A DNA stretch of 38,205 nucleotides, taken from contig JAAYBG010000099.1 of the NCBI GenBank assembly GCA_012718985.1, positions 1-38,205 of the forward strand, read 5' to 3'. This document shows positions 1 to 7,215 of the stretch, in pieces. Below the pieces are notes generated by a model. That model ran no database searches. It was given only the letters and a program-made list of their open reading frames with translations, and was not told the DNA's origin. The position numbers and the translations under genes were made by a program. Position 1 is the first letter of the stretch, and each line of letters begins with the position of its first letter. This stretch comes from Acholeplasmataceae bacterium (GTDB taxonomy: Bacteria > Bacillota_I > Bacilli_A > ML615J-28 > CAG-698).

Positions 1-774
1 TAATGGCATGCCTAAACCACCAAAAATTCGCGGTAACACATTTTGTAAAATAATCAATCCAACCAAAACGATTAAAGGTAAAATGACTGTCCACTTGGTT
101 GTTTCTAACACTTTAAAATCCAATACTTCTTTTATTTCTTCTAAATCAATTTTTCTTACATGTTTTAATCCTAAAAATAAAACACAAAATATTGCCAACG
201 GTAGCGTCAAAGCCAATAAGGGTAATACAAACCCTATATAGGGAATATCAACTACATCACAGATTAACATAACAGGAATATTAATCGGTGGTGCTATCAT
301 TCCTAGTATTGATCCAAAGGCGACAATGGCACCCGCTTTTGCTTTTGGAATTCCCATTTTCAACAGGATTGGCGCAATAATAGCACCAGTACAAACAACT
401 GATGATAGGGAAGAACCCGTTATCATCGCAGGAAACATGATAATCAACATAAAAAAGATCAATAAAATAACCGGTTTTTTATGGAATGTTCTCACAAGAA
501 TGACACTGAAATAATTGAGAGCTCCACTGGCAGTTAATCCTGCCATAAAAATCATAGCTGTTACAATTACTAGAATATTATCTAAATAGGCAAATCCGCC
601 TTCAATAAAATGTCTTAACGTAAACTCCGTACCAGAAAATATAGCTGATAATGCCGCCCCAATAATAGCGGACACCATCAAAGAAATTCCAGCAGGAATC
701 TTTACAACAAGCAGCAATATTACAAATACTGCCAGCATTGCCACAAAGTACAATAATTCAATCTCCCAAAGCAT
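1..774 (-). CDS. TRAP transporter large permease (DctM-like), partial
   Basis: This gene is missing from the ORF track because its stop lies beyond the window; I read 258 codons open to position 1. The protein is a very hydrophobic multi-helix membrane protein. It contains a segment typical of DctM/TRAP large subunits (MITGSSLSSVV, then GSILGMIAPPINIPVML), which forms the sodium-driven organic-acid channel. The start is ATG at 774, with GGTGA five bases upstream, only 12 bases after the gamma-glutamyltransferase stop, so the two are probably co-transcribed. No solute-binding subunit or small permease is visible here; they may lie beyond the left edge. The substrate is unknown. Glutamate or another organic acid would fit the neighbour, but that is inference. 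Confidence 0.8.
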   Translation of the reverse strand, partial: MLWEIELLYFVAMLAVFVILLLVVKIPAGISLMVSAIIGAALSAIFSGTEFTLRHFIEGGFAYLDNILVIVTAMIFMAGLTASGALNYFSVILVRTFHKKPVILLIFFMLIIMFPAMITGSSLSSVVCTGAIIAPILLKMGIPKAKAGAIVAFGSILGMIAPPINIPVMLICDVVDIPYIGFVLPLLALTLPLAIFCVLFLGLKHVRKIDLEEIKEVLDFKVLETTKWTVILPLIVLVGLIILQNVLPRIFGGLGMPL

Positions 775-786
775 TTAGTTCACCGA

Positions 787-2604
787 TTAGTAACCTAATG
801 CTTTGCCATCACGGCGAGGATCAGCACCTCCATGAAGTTTGCCTTCTTCGTAGATGAATCGTATCCCTTGAACTCCGCCAAAATATAAATCGATATCGCC
901 GCTACCCTCAACAATTACATTGTAATTCATCGCTGTTAAGCCCTCTTTTACTGTCTTATATAGGGCTCGTTCAACATAAATATCTTTTGATGTCGATGAA
1001 TAGTCGGTGCTTGCACAAGCATAACTATAAAACCTCGGCATATTGATTGCTGTTTGAATATCCATACCAAAATCAATCATGTTTAGGATAACTTGCAATA
1101 CAGCAGAAGGAATTCTCATACTTCCCGGAGATCCCAAAGTAGCATACGGATTGCCATCCTTCATAATAATCGTTGGCATAATATGACTAACAGGCTGCTT
1201 AAATGGTTTAACATAAGAAGCGCTTGTCGCTGTTAAGGTAAAACTACTCAATTGATTGTTCAAGAAAAATCCAGTTCCTTCAGGAACAATGCCATTACCA
1301 AAGAAATGGTTGATTGTCTGGGTTACAGAAACAATATTACCATCTTTATCGGCAGCGGAAAATGTTGTTGTTGAGAAATGCTCATCGTATTCAGTCTCAG
1401 AAAAGGCAGTTTTTTGAGCATTTGATTGATATGGCCATGGATTACCAAAATCATTATCCCCAATAAAACGACCTAAATAGGCTTGATTAGGGTTAAATTT
1501 TTGCCAACGTTCTTCAGCATAAGCTTTAGATAATAATCCTTGAATTGGCACATCAACAAATCTTGAATCAGCGATATATTTACGCTTATCACCATAAGCC
1601 AATTGCATCGCTGTTGCTACAACATTAATATATTCCAAACTATTGTGTTCTAAATCGCCTACATTGCCATAGACTTCTAACATGTTTAAGGCTTCAAGGA
1701 GAATAATGCCTCCTGATGATGGGGTTGTTGCGGAAACAATATCATATCCGTGATATGTTCCCTGAACCGGTTTTTCAACAATCGGATAATTATTCATTGC
1801 ATATTCTAAATCGTCCAATGTGATAATTCCCCCTTTTTTTGCCAATGTATTGACAATTGATAAGGCAACTTCACCTTGATAAAAACCTGCACTTCCTTGA
1901 TCCGATATCAATTGTAATGTATGAGCTAAATCTTTTTGGATCAATAATTCACCCGTAGTCAATGGAGTAATTCCATCACTGGTAAAAACATCTTTTGTTT
2001 CACTACGAGAATCCATGATGATATAGAAACAGTCATTGATATTTTGTGCTAATTCTGGGGTTACGGGAACTCCATTCAACGCCAAATCAATTGCAGGTTC
2101 CATCACTTCTTGCCGAGTCTTTACTCCTCGTTCTTTTTGAATGGTTATCAACCCTGCAACTTGCGTAGGAACCCCGCATGAAAGTGGCCCATAATCTAAA
2201 TCCACTGCTCCATTGGGATATATTGATGCATCGCCTGCTGCAGGAACAAATTCTCTAAAATTATAAGAAATATATTCTCCTGCACTGGCATCATAAGCAA
2301 CTAAGATACCACCTCCACCCAAACCGCTTCCGTTTGGTTCTACTACTCCTAAAGCAAAACTCATTGCTACAGCAGCATCAAAAGCATTTCCACCTGCTTT
2401 TAAAATGTCAAGCCCAGCCTTAGCAGCATAGGGATTTGCAGCAGCGACAGAACCATTTTTACTAATATAATCTCTTACTGATAAATCAGTATAATCATAT
2501 CCTCCAAGATTTTCATTTGGGGTTTTACAACCAACCAAAGCAATGGCAATAAAAACAACAATCAGTGATAAAACATACCTTTTTATGCTTTGTAAATTAA
2601 TCAA
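787..2604 (-). CDS. ggt: Gamma-glutamyltransferase, lipoprotein
   Basis: This is an Ntn-hydrolase that cleaves or transfers gamma-glutamyl groups from glutathione and related peptides. Visible signs are an N-terminal hydrophobic segment ending in lipobox LVGC (Cys26, probably lipid-anchored outside the cell) and GGNAFDAAVA near 71. The autoprocessing site TTTFSAADKDGN puts the catalytic Thr near 412. Further signs are GSPGSMRIPSAV and the C-terminal GGADPRRDG. The length of about 605 aa is normal for the precursor. The start is TTG at 2604: a strong GAGGAGG lies about six bases upstream and no ATG is available before residue 81. A TRAP permease gene follows 12 bases later. Release of glutamate outside the cell followed by uptake is a reasonable, unproven role. 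Confidence 0.93.
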   Translation of the reverse strand: MINLQSIKRYVLSLIVVFIAIALVGCKTPNENLGGYDYTDLSVRDYISKNGSVAAANPYAAKAGLDILKAGGNAFDAAVAMSFALGVVEPNGSGLGGGGILVAYDASAGEYISYNFREFVPAAGDASIYPNGAVDLDYGPLSCGVPTQVAGLITIQKERGVKTRQEVMEPAIDLALNGVPVTPELAQNINDCFYIIMDSRSETKDVFTSDGITPLTTGELLIQKDLAHTLQLISDQGSAGFYQGEVALSIVNTLAKKGGIITLDDLEYAMNNYPIVEKPVQGTYHGYDIVSATTPSSGGIILLEALNMLEVYGNVGDLEHNSLEYINVVATAMQLAYGDKRKYIADSRFVDVPIQGLLSKAYAEERWQKFNPNQAYLGRFIGDNDFGNPWPYQSNAQKTAFSETEYDEHFSTTTFSAADKDGNIVSVTQTINHFFGNGIVPEGTGFFLNNQLSSFTLTATSASYVKPFKQPVSHIMPTIIMKDGNPYATLGSPGSMRIPSAVLQVILNMIDFGMDIQTAINMPRFYSYACASTDYSSTSKDIYVERALYKTVKEGLTAMNYNVIVEGSGDIDLYFGGVQGIRFIYEEGKLHGGADPRRDGKALGY

Positions 2605-2630
2605 TGTTTTTCCTCCTCATTTTATAATTT

Positions 2631-2645
2631 ATGTAAGCGTTTGTA
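2631..2645. promoter_or_regulatory. cre-like site upstream of ggt
   Basis: ATGTAAGCGTTTGTA fits the WTGNAANCGNWNNCW form of the CcpA operator at all but one fixed position. It lies just ahead of the ggt ribosome-binding site, where binding would block transcription. This is a single weak match with no proven CcpA in view. Confidence 0.3.
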
Positions 2646-3156
2646 ATCAATTCCCTAAATAAAACGGTATTTAATAAATTCGTAAATATCGTTATCATTT
2701 CCTGTATTTTAATCTTGATATGGAAGGGACCAATCAATTGTCATTTGAAAATCTCTCTTCGAGATGACGCGAATGATGATTGTTTTCATTTTTCTTCCTT
2801 GCACCCTCATCCCCTATAGTTTATGATACCATTTTTTCACTTATATTTCTATAAAGGTATTGTAAATATTTCGTAAATATTCCTTGATAAATGAAATCTT
2901 TTTACTATTACATTTCACTTCTTTCAAAATAATTTTAGTTTTCTTCTGACCAGATAAAAAATTATCTATTAAAATAGATGATAAGCAAAAAAAGATATAA
3001 AAATAAGGAAATTATTCACCTACCAAGTAATACTCAAATGATGATTTAGGGGTTCAGTACACGGAGAGTTTTTTTAATCGTTATGAGATTACTCTTATTT
3101 TTAAAGAACATTAATAGAAAAAAGAGGAAAATTTTATAAGTGACAAAATATCAAAT
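2646..3156. other. Long AT-rich gap upstream of ggt
   Basis: No convincing gene is visible in this half kilobase. It holds a 26-codon minus-strand reading frame at 2709-2789 (MKTIIIRVISKRD...), with AAGGAAG before its ATG, which could be a leader peptide or chance. There are also AT-rich small hairpins around 2950-2985 and a stretch reading TGTACTGAACCCC on the minus strand (3049-3061) that looks vaguely like an insertion-sequence end but has no partner. Confidence 0.4.
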
Positions 3157-3205
3157 AAAAAAAGCCATTTATTTTCCTTTTCAATGGATTTTATATAAAT
3201 GACTT
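3157..3205 (-). terminator. Terminator of the SLC13-type permease gene
   Basis: On the minus strand AAGTCATTTAT pairs with ATAAATGGCTT (one G-U pair) and is followed by a T run, 28 bases after the stop codon. The loop is long, so the stem is only moderately stable. Confidence 0.6.
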
Positions 3206-3232
3206 CATTTCATTTAAATGATAATTCTTTTA

Positions 3233-4495
3233 TTACTTCCACAAGAACCAAATAAGAATATATCCAACTGAAACTGCAGCTAAAGTGAAGGGTACCCCTA
3301 ATTTCATAAATTGTTTGGCACTTACTTCGTAACCCTCTTTTCTCAATATTCCTATAGCAGCAATATTAGCAGAGGCCCCAATCGGTGTAAGATTTCCCCC
3401 TAAAGTTGCACCAGATATTAACCCAAAGTACAACAAGTATGGATTTATCCCTAAACTCATTGCAATCGTTCCAACTACTGGAAGCATTGTAGCAACATAG
3501 GGAATATTGTCGATAAAGGCAGATAATAAAACTGAGGCCCATACAATAATGGTGTAAACTAAAAATACATTTCCATTACCAATACTACTTAATAGTTTAC
3601 TGATTTCTGCTATCACGCCAGCCTTGCTAATTCCTTCGATTACGACAAATAAACCTGCTAGTAAGAGCAAAGTAAAATAATCTATATCCTTTAAAGTTTG
3701 TAAAGCTTCCTTAATGCTTTTTACCTTGATTAGTTTCCAAACAAGTCCAATTATAAATAATCCTATGCATATATATCCATTAATTTCATTCGGCATATTT
3801 TTTAAGAATGAAGCGACGATTAACAGTACAACCATTCCCACTAGGAGAACCGAAGGAAAATATGACTTTACCACAGTTCTTTCACCAACTTCTATCGGTT
3901 GTTTGTATTTTCTGAATACATAAGCTAAAACGAATGTAGAAGCTAAAGCTCCTAATTGTACAATCCAAAACATGCCTGGTTTTCCCTCTAAAAAAAAGAA
4001 ATCAAGAAAATCTAAACCGGCATGCCCACCTAATAAAATTGATGTCGTATCACCGACTAATGTAGCAGCTCCTTGTAAATTGGATGAGATAGCAATTGCA
4101 ATAATACTAGGGACAGGTGAAATCTTTAATTTTTTAGATATAGTCAAAGCAACTGGTGCTACCATTAACACCGTTGCTACATTATCGACAAACGCAGAAA
4201 TGATACCTGCAAACAGAGCAAGAGAAATTATCGTCCATTTAACATTAGGCATTTTGCTTATGATTAAATCGGCCAATAATGATGGCATTTTTGATTCTAT
4301 AAATAACGAAACAATACCCATTGTCCCTGCTATCATCATAATGACATTTAAATCTATCGCATTAATCGCTTCATTAAATGGTAGACCGATAATGATAAAT
4401 ATGATTGCGGAAGCTAAAGCGATATATGCCCTATATTTAGGGAATAGCAATAAAAGTGCATAAGTAATAATAAAAATAATTAAAGCGGTTACCAT
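3233..4495 (-). CDS. ArsB/NhaD/SLC13-type ion permease
   Basis: This 420-aa integral membrane protein has about ten or more hydrophobic segments in two similar halves. Each half carries the family's paired signature: FVDNVATVLMVAPV near residue 102 and FIDNIPYVATMLPV near 320, followed by GATLGGNLTPIGASAN. This layout is typical of the ion transporter superfamily that includes ArsB, NhaD and CitM/SLC13 carriers. The substrate cannot be told from sequence: arsenite, Na+/H+ or a dicarboxylate are all possible, and no arsR or arsC lies nearby. The ATG start has AAGGA seven bases upstream. The gene has its own promoter and terminator, so it is monocistronic. Confidence 0.82.
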   Translation of the reverse strand: MVTALIIFIITYALLLLFPKYRAYIALASAIIFIIIGLPFNEAINAIDLNVIMMIAGTMGIVSLFIESKMPSLLADLIISKMPNVKWTIISLALFAGIISAFVDNVATVLMVAPVALTISKKLKISPVPSIIAIAISSNLQGAATLVGDTTSILLGGHAGLDFLDFFFLEGKPGMFWIVQLGALASTFVLAYVFRKYKQPIEVGERTVVKSYFPSVLLVGMVVLLIVASFLKNMPNEINGYICIGLFIIGLVWKLIKVKSIKEALQTLKDIDYFTLLLLAGLFVVIEGISKAGVIAEISKLLSSIGNGNVFLVYTIIVWASVLLSAFIDNIPYVATMLPVVGTIAMSLGINPYLLYFGLISGATLGGNLTPIGASANIAAIGILRKEGYEVSAKQFMKLGVPFTLAAVSVGYILIWFLWK

Positions 4496-4533
4496 ATGAA
4501 AATCCTTTCTATTTTGATAATTTTACCTTTAGT

Positions 4534-4562
4534 ATTATAATTTTTTTTCGAAAACAAATCAA
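4534..4562 (-). promoter_or_regulatory. Sigma-A-type promoter of the SLC13-type permease
   Basis: TTGATT, a 17-base spacer, then a consensus TATAAT lie about 40 bases upstream of the start codon. Confidence 0.7.
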
Positions 4563-4679
4563 GATAATTCTTCACCATCTTAAAATATGTTTACAGGCTA
4601 TGAATCAAGAGAATATTCTATTGATATAATATTATATTCAATATTTTTAAAAAAACAGCGAAGATTTTACAATCAAATC

Positions 4680-4708
4680 AAAAAAAGCTTACCATCTCTA
4701 GTAAGCTT
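4680..4708 (-). terminator. Terminator of the XRE regulator gene
   Basis: On the minus strand AAGCTTAC, an eight-base loop, GTAAGCTT and a run of T follow the stop codon by about a dozen bases. Confidence 0.85.
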
Positions 4709-4719
4709 CCTGGTTAACT

Positions 4720-5556
4720 CTATTTACCCTTTTTAGTAAAATATTGAGTGGAACCGCCTGCATAATAATAAAAGCAATTCGGTCTATCAACCACCATATT
4801 TAAAAACGCCACAAGACCGACAAGATGAGGATTAGGACATGTCTCATATAATTCAACAAAATCATCATCTAGCAGTTCTTTCGAATAACATACTAAGTTG
4901 AATTCTTTCAGTTTTGTTAGAATATCCTTTGCTTTATCGCTAGTAATATTCATTTTTTCAACAAGCAATTTTTCAGTGAATTTTCCCCCATCTCTTGAAT
5001 ATAAAAGAATTAAAGCATCATAAAATTTTTCATCGCTTAAATATTCACAAAATACTCTTTGTTTGTCCTTTGTTTGCAACATTTTGGAATAATTGGATAA
5101 TTCATTCTTGGGAAAGCAAGTGAACATTAAATTATCTTTTGCTAATGAAGTCATAATAATTCCATTTTTATTGATAATTTGCGAGTGATAATCGTCATCT
5201 AAATTCTTATAATCTAATTCCTTTATATCTAGATTATCTGTATCAGCTAGATACGCAACAGACATTAAAAATCCCAGATTAAATATTTTTTCAGTTCGTT
5301 CATCTAGTTTAAGACTTCGAATATACTGATATAATTTCTTTTCAATATCGACTAATTCTCCTTGTTTAATATCAAATAGATAATCTGTTGTAACATTAAA
5401 ATATTTTGCAATCTCCGGTATCAACTCTAAATCAGGTAATCCACCATTTTCCCATTTTGATACAGCTTGTGAGGATACATTTAAAGTTTTACTAAGTTCT
5501 TCTTGAGTAATTCCTAATTTTGTTCTTAACTCTTTAATTTTATTTCCCATTTCCAT
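4720..5556 (-). CDS. XRE-family transcriptional regulator
   Basis: This 278-aa regulator begins with a classic Cro/CI-type helix-turn-helix at residues 5-62 (ITQEELSKTLNVSSQAVSKWENG, shortened here: SSQAVSKWENG is the recognition part). A remaining region of about 200 residues has no motif I can name; part of it (residues 185-235) looks like a winged helix. A Cys pair and a YYYAGGST end suggest a small ligand or partner domain, function unknown. The start is the first ATG, nine bases after AAGGAG; the second ATG (M3) would be too far. The promoter carries a perfect 16-bp palindrome just after the -10 box, so self-regulation is likely. No obvious partner gene lies next to it. Confidence 0.85.
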   Translation of the reverse strand: MEMGNKIKELRTKLGITQEELSKTLNVSSQAVSKWENGGLPDLELIPEIAKYFNVTTDYLFDIKQGELVDIEKKLYQYIRSLKLDERTEKIFNLGFLMSVAYLADTDNLDIKELDYKNLDDDYHSQIINKNGIIMTSLAKDNLMFTCFPKNELSNYSKMLQTKDKQRVFCEYLSDEKFYDALILLYSRDGGKFTEKLLVEKMNITSDKAKDILTKLKEFNLVCYSKELLDDDFVELYETCPNPHLVGLVAFLNMVVDRPNCFYYYAGGSTQYFTKKGK

Positions 5557-5608
5557 AATAAAGTTCTCCTTTCAATTAATTTTTGTTCGCAATCGTCATC
5601 GCGAGAGA

Positions 5609-5624
5609 TGTAAATTAATTTACA
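5609..5624. promoter_or_regulatory. Perfect palindromic operator at the XRE gene promoter
   Basis: TGTAAATTAATTTACA is its own reverse complement over 16 bases and lies five bases downstream of the -10 box, over the expected transcription start. That is where a repressor of its own gene would bind. Confidence 0.6.
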
Positions 5625-5629
5625 ATACC

Positions 5630-5657
5630 ATTATAAACAAATATGATTTTATTTCAA
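5630..5657 (-). promoter_or_regulatory. Sigma-A-type promoter of the XRE regulator
   Basis: TTGAAA, 16 bases, then TATAAT on the minus strand; the leader to the start codon is about 65 bases. Confidence 0.7.
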
Positions 5658-5746
5658 GCGAGACAAATTTGATAATCTCAAACATCATTTGGCTCAATAA
5701 AAAATATCAAACAATAGTTGGATTAATAAATTGTTAATTTTCATAA

Positions 5747-5775
5747 TTAAAAAAGTGGTTTGTTAGACCACTCAA
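5747..5775 (-). terminator. Terminator-like hairpin with no gene before it
   Basis: On the minus strand AGTGGT pairs with ACCACT and is followed by six T. The nearest upstream gene (the HD protein) already has its own terminator at 6118-6145, so this one would end a separate short transcript or catch read-through. Confidence 0.55.
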
Positions 5776-6117
5776 TTTTACTTTTCCCAAAAATTTATCT
5801 TATAATTATGTGTCAATTAATGATTTCTTGCAACATAACTTTCCCATTTTTTTGTGCTAATCTAAATTTTTTCGATTTTAATAAGCACCAAAAATAATTT
5901 TTACTTTTTTCATCTAAGAGTGATAAATTATCGTTTTAATACTAAAGATATTTCCTCATATCCTATCAATATAGGTTTTATTAACTTCCCCTTTTCAACA
6001 ACTTACGATTAAGAAATATATCGCAATCCGAAGATTTTACTATAATTATATAGTTATACAACTTTTTTATAGTGTAGTTGAGAAAAAAGGGTATGAAAAC
6101 GAATGATTTGTTTTTGT
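5776..6117. other. Gene-free AT-rich gap between two terminators
   Basis: I find no reading frame longer than about a dozen codons with a ribosome-binding site on either strand. Both ends are marked by minus-strand terminators, so a small RNA is possible. Promoter candidates around 6030-6060 are too AT-rich to judge. Confidence 0.35.
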
Positions 6118-6145
6118 AAAAAAAAGACCACTATTGCTAGTGATC
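6118..6145 (-). terminator. Terminator of the HD-domain gene
   Basis: On the minus strand GATCACTA, loop GCAA, TAGTGGTC and eight T lie shortly after the stop codon. Confidence 0.88.
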
Positions 6146-6159
6146 GTACTTACTATAAT

Positions 6160-6585
6160 TTAGTTTTCTAAAAGTTTTAATGCAATAGAATAAATATCAC
6201 TCTTTGGTGATAAAGTTCCACCTAGTCTTGTTGAATCTAAATTATGTTTCAAGTCAGCTATTTTTACTTTTCTTGCAATTGAATTATTCTTAATCTTTGC
6301 AATATAATCTAAATATGGAACATCTTTACTATGAGTAAGCAGTCTTATAGCTTCAATGATTTTATCACCAAATCCTAGCTTTTCTAAATCATCTATCGAA
6401 TATAGATCTCTATGATCTTCTATAACATCATGCAATAATGCAACACAAGTAGACTCTTCATCATCCATTTGTGTGGCTAAATAGAATGGATGAAAAACAT
6501 AGGGATACCCTCCTTTATCTTTATCATCCTTGTGAGTTTCAAACATAATATGGCATGCTAGTTTTACTTTTTCTGTATAAATCAT
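6160..6585 (-). CDS. Small HD-domain phosphohydrolase, RSH/MESH1-like
   Basis: This 141-aa protein consists of one HD domain of the RelA/SpoT-hydrolase type. Metal ligands expected for the family are present: His32 (FHPFYLA), His52-Asp53 (ALLHDVIED) and Asp111 (VKIADLKHN). There is no synthetase, TGS or ACT domain, so it resembles stand-alone (p)ppGpp hydrolases (MESH1/SAH) or a related nucleotide phosphohydrolase. Activity on (p)ppGpp is inferred from motifs only. The ATG start has GGAG eight bases upstream. It is apparently monocistronic and ends in a strong terminator. The neighbouring sequence upstream looks decayed, so it may belong to an accessory patch. Confidence 0.8.
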   Translation of the reverse strand: MIYTEKVKLACHIMFETHKDDKDKGGYPYVFHPFYLATQMDDEESTCVALLHDVIEDHRDLYSIDDLEKLGFGDKIIEAIRLLTHSKDVPYLDYIAKIKNNSIARKVKIADLKHNLDSTRLGGTLSPKSDIYSIALKLLEN

Positions 6586-6765
6586 ATTTTTTTCTCCATT
6601 ATAATAAATATTTAAATGGTAAGTCTATTAATTGTTTTGTTGATGTTTATGATTAACGGACCATTGATGAGTAACATCCTTTTTATTTGTGGATATTCTT
6701 AATAGCGATCCTGATTTAAAAACATTTGTGTTACCCATAAAAAATAGAAGCAAATTTCTCTCATT

Positions 6766-7011
6766 TTATCGTTTTATATAATATCCACCTGTTTTTTTTG
6801 ATCCTCTTAATTCAATATATTGTTTAATATCTCTTTTAATTGAATTTCTTACTATATTAAGTGTTATATCACTATGTTTTTGAGTTAATAAATCATATAT
6901 TCCTTGAACTTTAATGCCGCCATTATTACTTATAATTTGTAATATCTCCAAACCAAGAACATTTATTTGGTCATTTATTTGGTCAAATTTGATAGTTTTA
7001 GTATACATCAA
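6766..7011 (-). pseudogene. C-terminal fragment of an AlbA_2-type regulator
   Basis: This 81-codon frame encodes a DQINDQIN linker and a winged-helix tail ending GSKKTGGYYIKR. The same arrangement ends the full-length AlbA_2 protein in this window at 17805-19154 (NDRTNDR linker, then GSNKTGYWKIK). The AlbA_2 and ATPase-like domains are absent. No Shine-Dalgarno is visible ahead of the TTG/ATG start, and an inverted copy of the linker repeat spans the start region. I read it as the remnant of a larger gene. A small free-standing DNA-binding protein is the alternative. Confidence 0.6.
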
Positions 7012-7025
7012 ACGACCAAATAAAT
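6962..7025. repeat. Short repeats: two direct copies and one inverted copy
   Basis: GACCAAATAAAT occurs twice in tandem on the minus strand (coding DQINDQIN) and once in the opposite orientation at 7014-7025, just upstream of the start. A transcript could fold over the start codon. Confidence 0.6.
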
Positions 7026-7065
7026 CAATTAATAATATAATACTTATTCATAAATTACTTTGTAT

Positions 7066-7110
7066 TACAATTGATATGTTCCTACACACTTGAATAAATA
7101 GGTAAACTTA
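7066..7110 (+). pseudogene. Decayed fragment resembling an rlmCD 3' end
   Basis: On the plus strand AATTGATATGTTCC, then CACAC, then GTAAACTTA occur in the same order as in the last coding stretch of the RlmCD-type gene at 19334 (coding IDMFPHT...CKLT). The fragment reads IDMFLHT then stops. It lies opposite in orientation to the intact rlmD gene next to it. It is short, so chance similarity is not excluded. Confidence 0.4.
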
Positions 7111-7130
7111 ACCCTAGGTTGAGCATAGAA

Positions 7131-7180
7131 AAGGCCATTTTGAAAACTGGATTACCCAACTCTTTTAAAATGGCTTATTT
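7131..7180. terminator. Probable terminator after the first rlmD gene
   Basis: GCCATTTT and AAAATGGC form an 8-bp stem with a long AT-rich loop. T-rich tails exist on both strands, so it could work in either direction. Confidence 0.45.
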
Positions 7181-7215
7181 TTCTTTATATTTTGCTTTAA
7201 AACGGTCAAAAATAT

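Noticed and set aside
8-514. Plus-strand track ORFs 8-241 and 326-514
   Set aside because: Shadows of the minus-strand TRAP permease, which has a proper start and family motifs.
3049-3061. TGTACTGAACCCC on the minus strand, like an IS3-group end
   Set aside because: No matching opposite end, target duplication or transposase remnant was found nearby.
3714-4463. Plus-strand track ORFs opposite the SLC13-type permease
   Set aside because: Antisense shadows with low-complexity translation and no ribosome-binding site.
6598-6603. TATAAT next to the HD gene ribosome-binding site
   Set aside because: Transcription from it would begin inside the GGAG signal, and there is no good -35 box; the AT-rich context makes such matches common.
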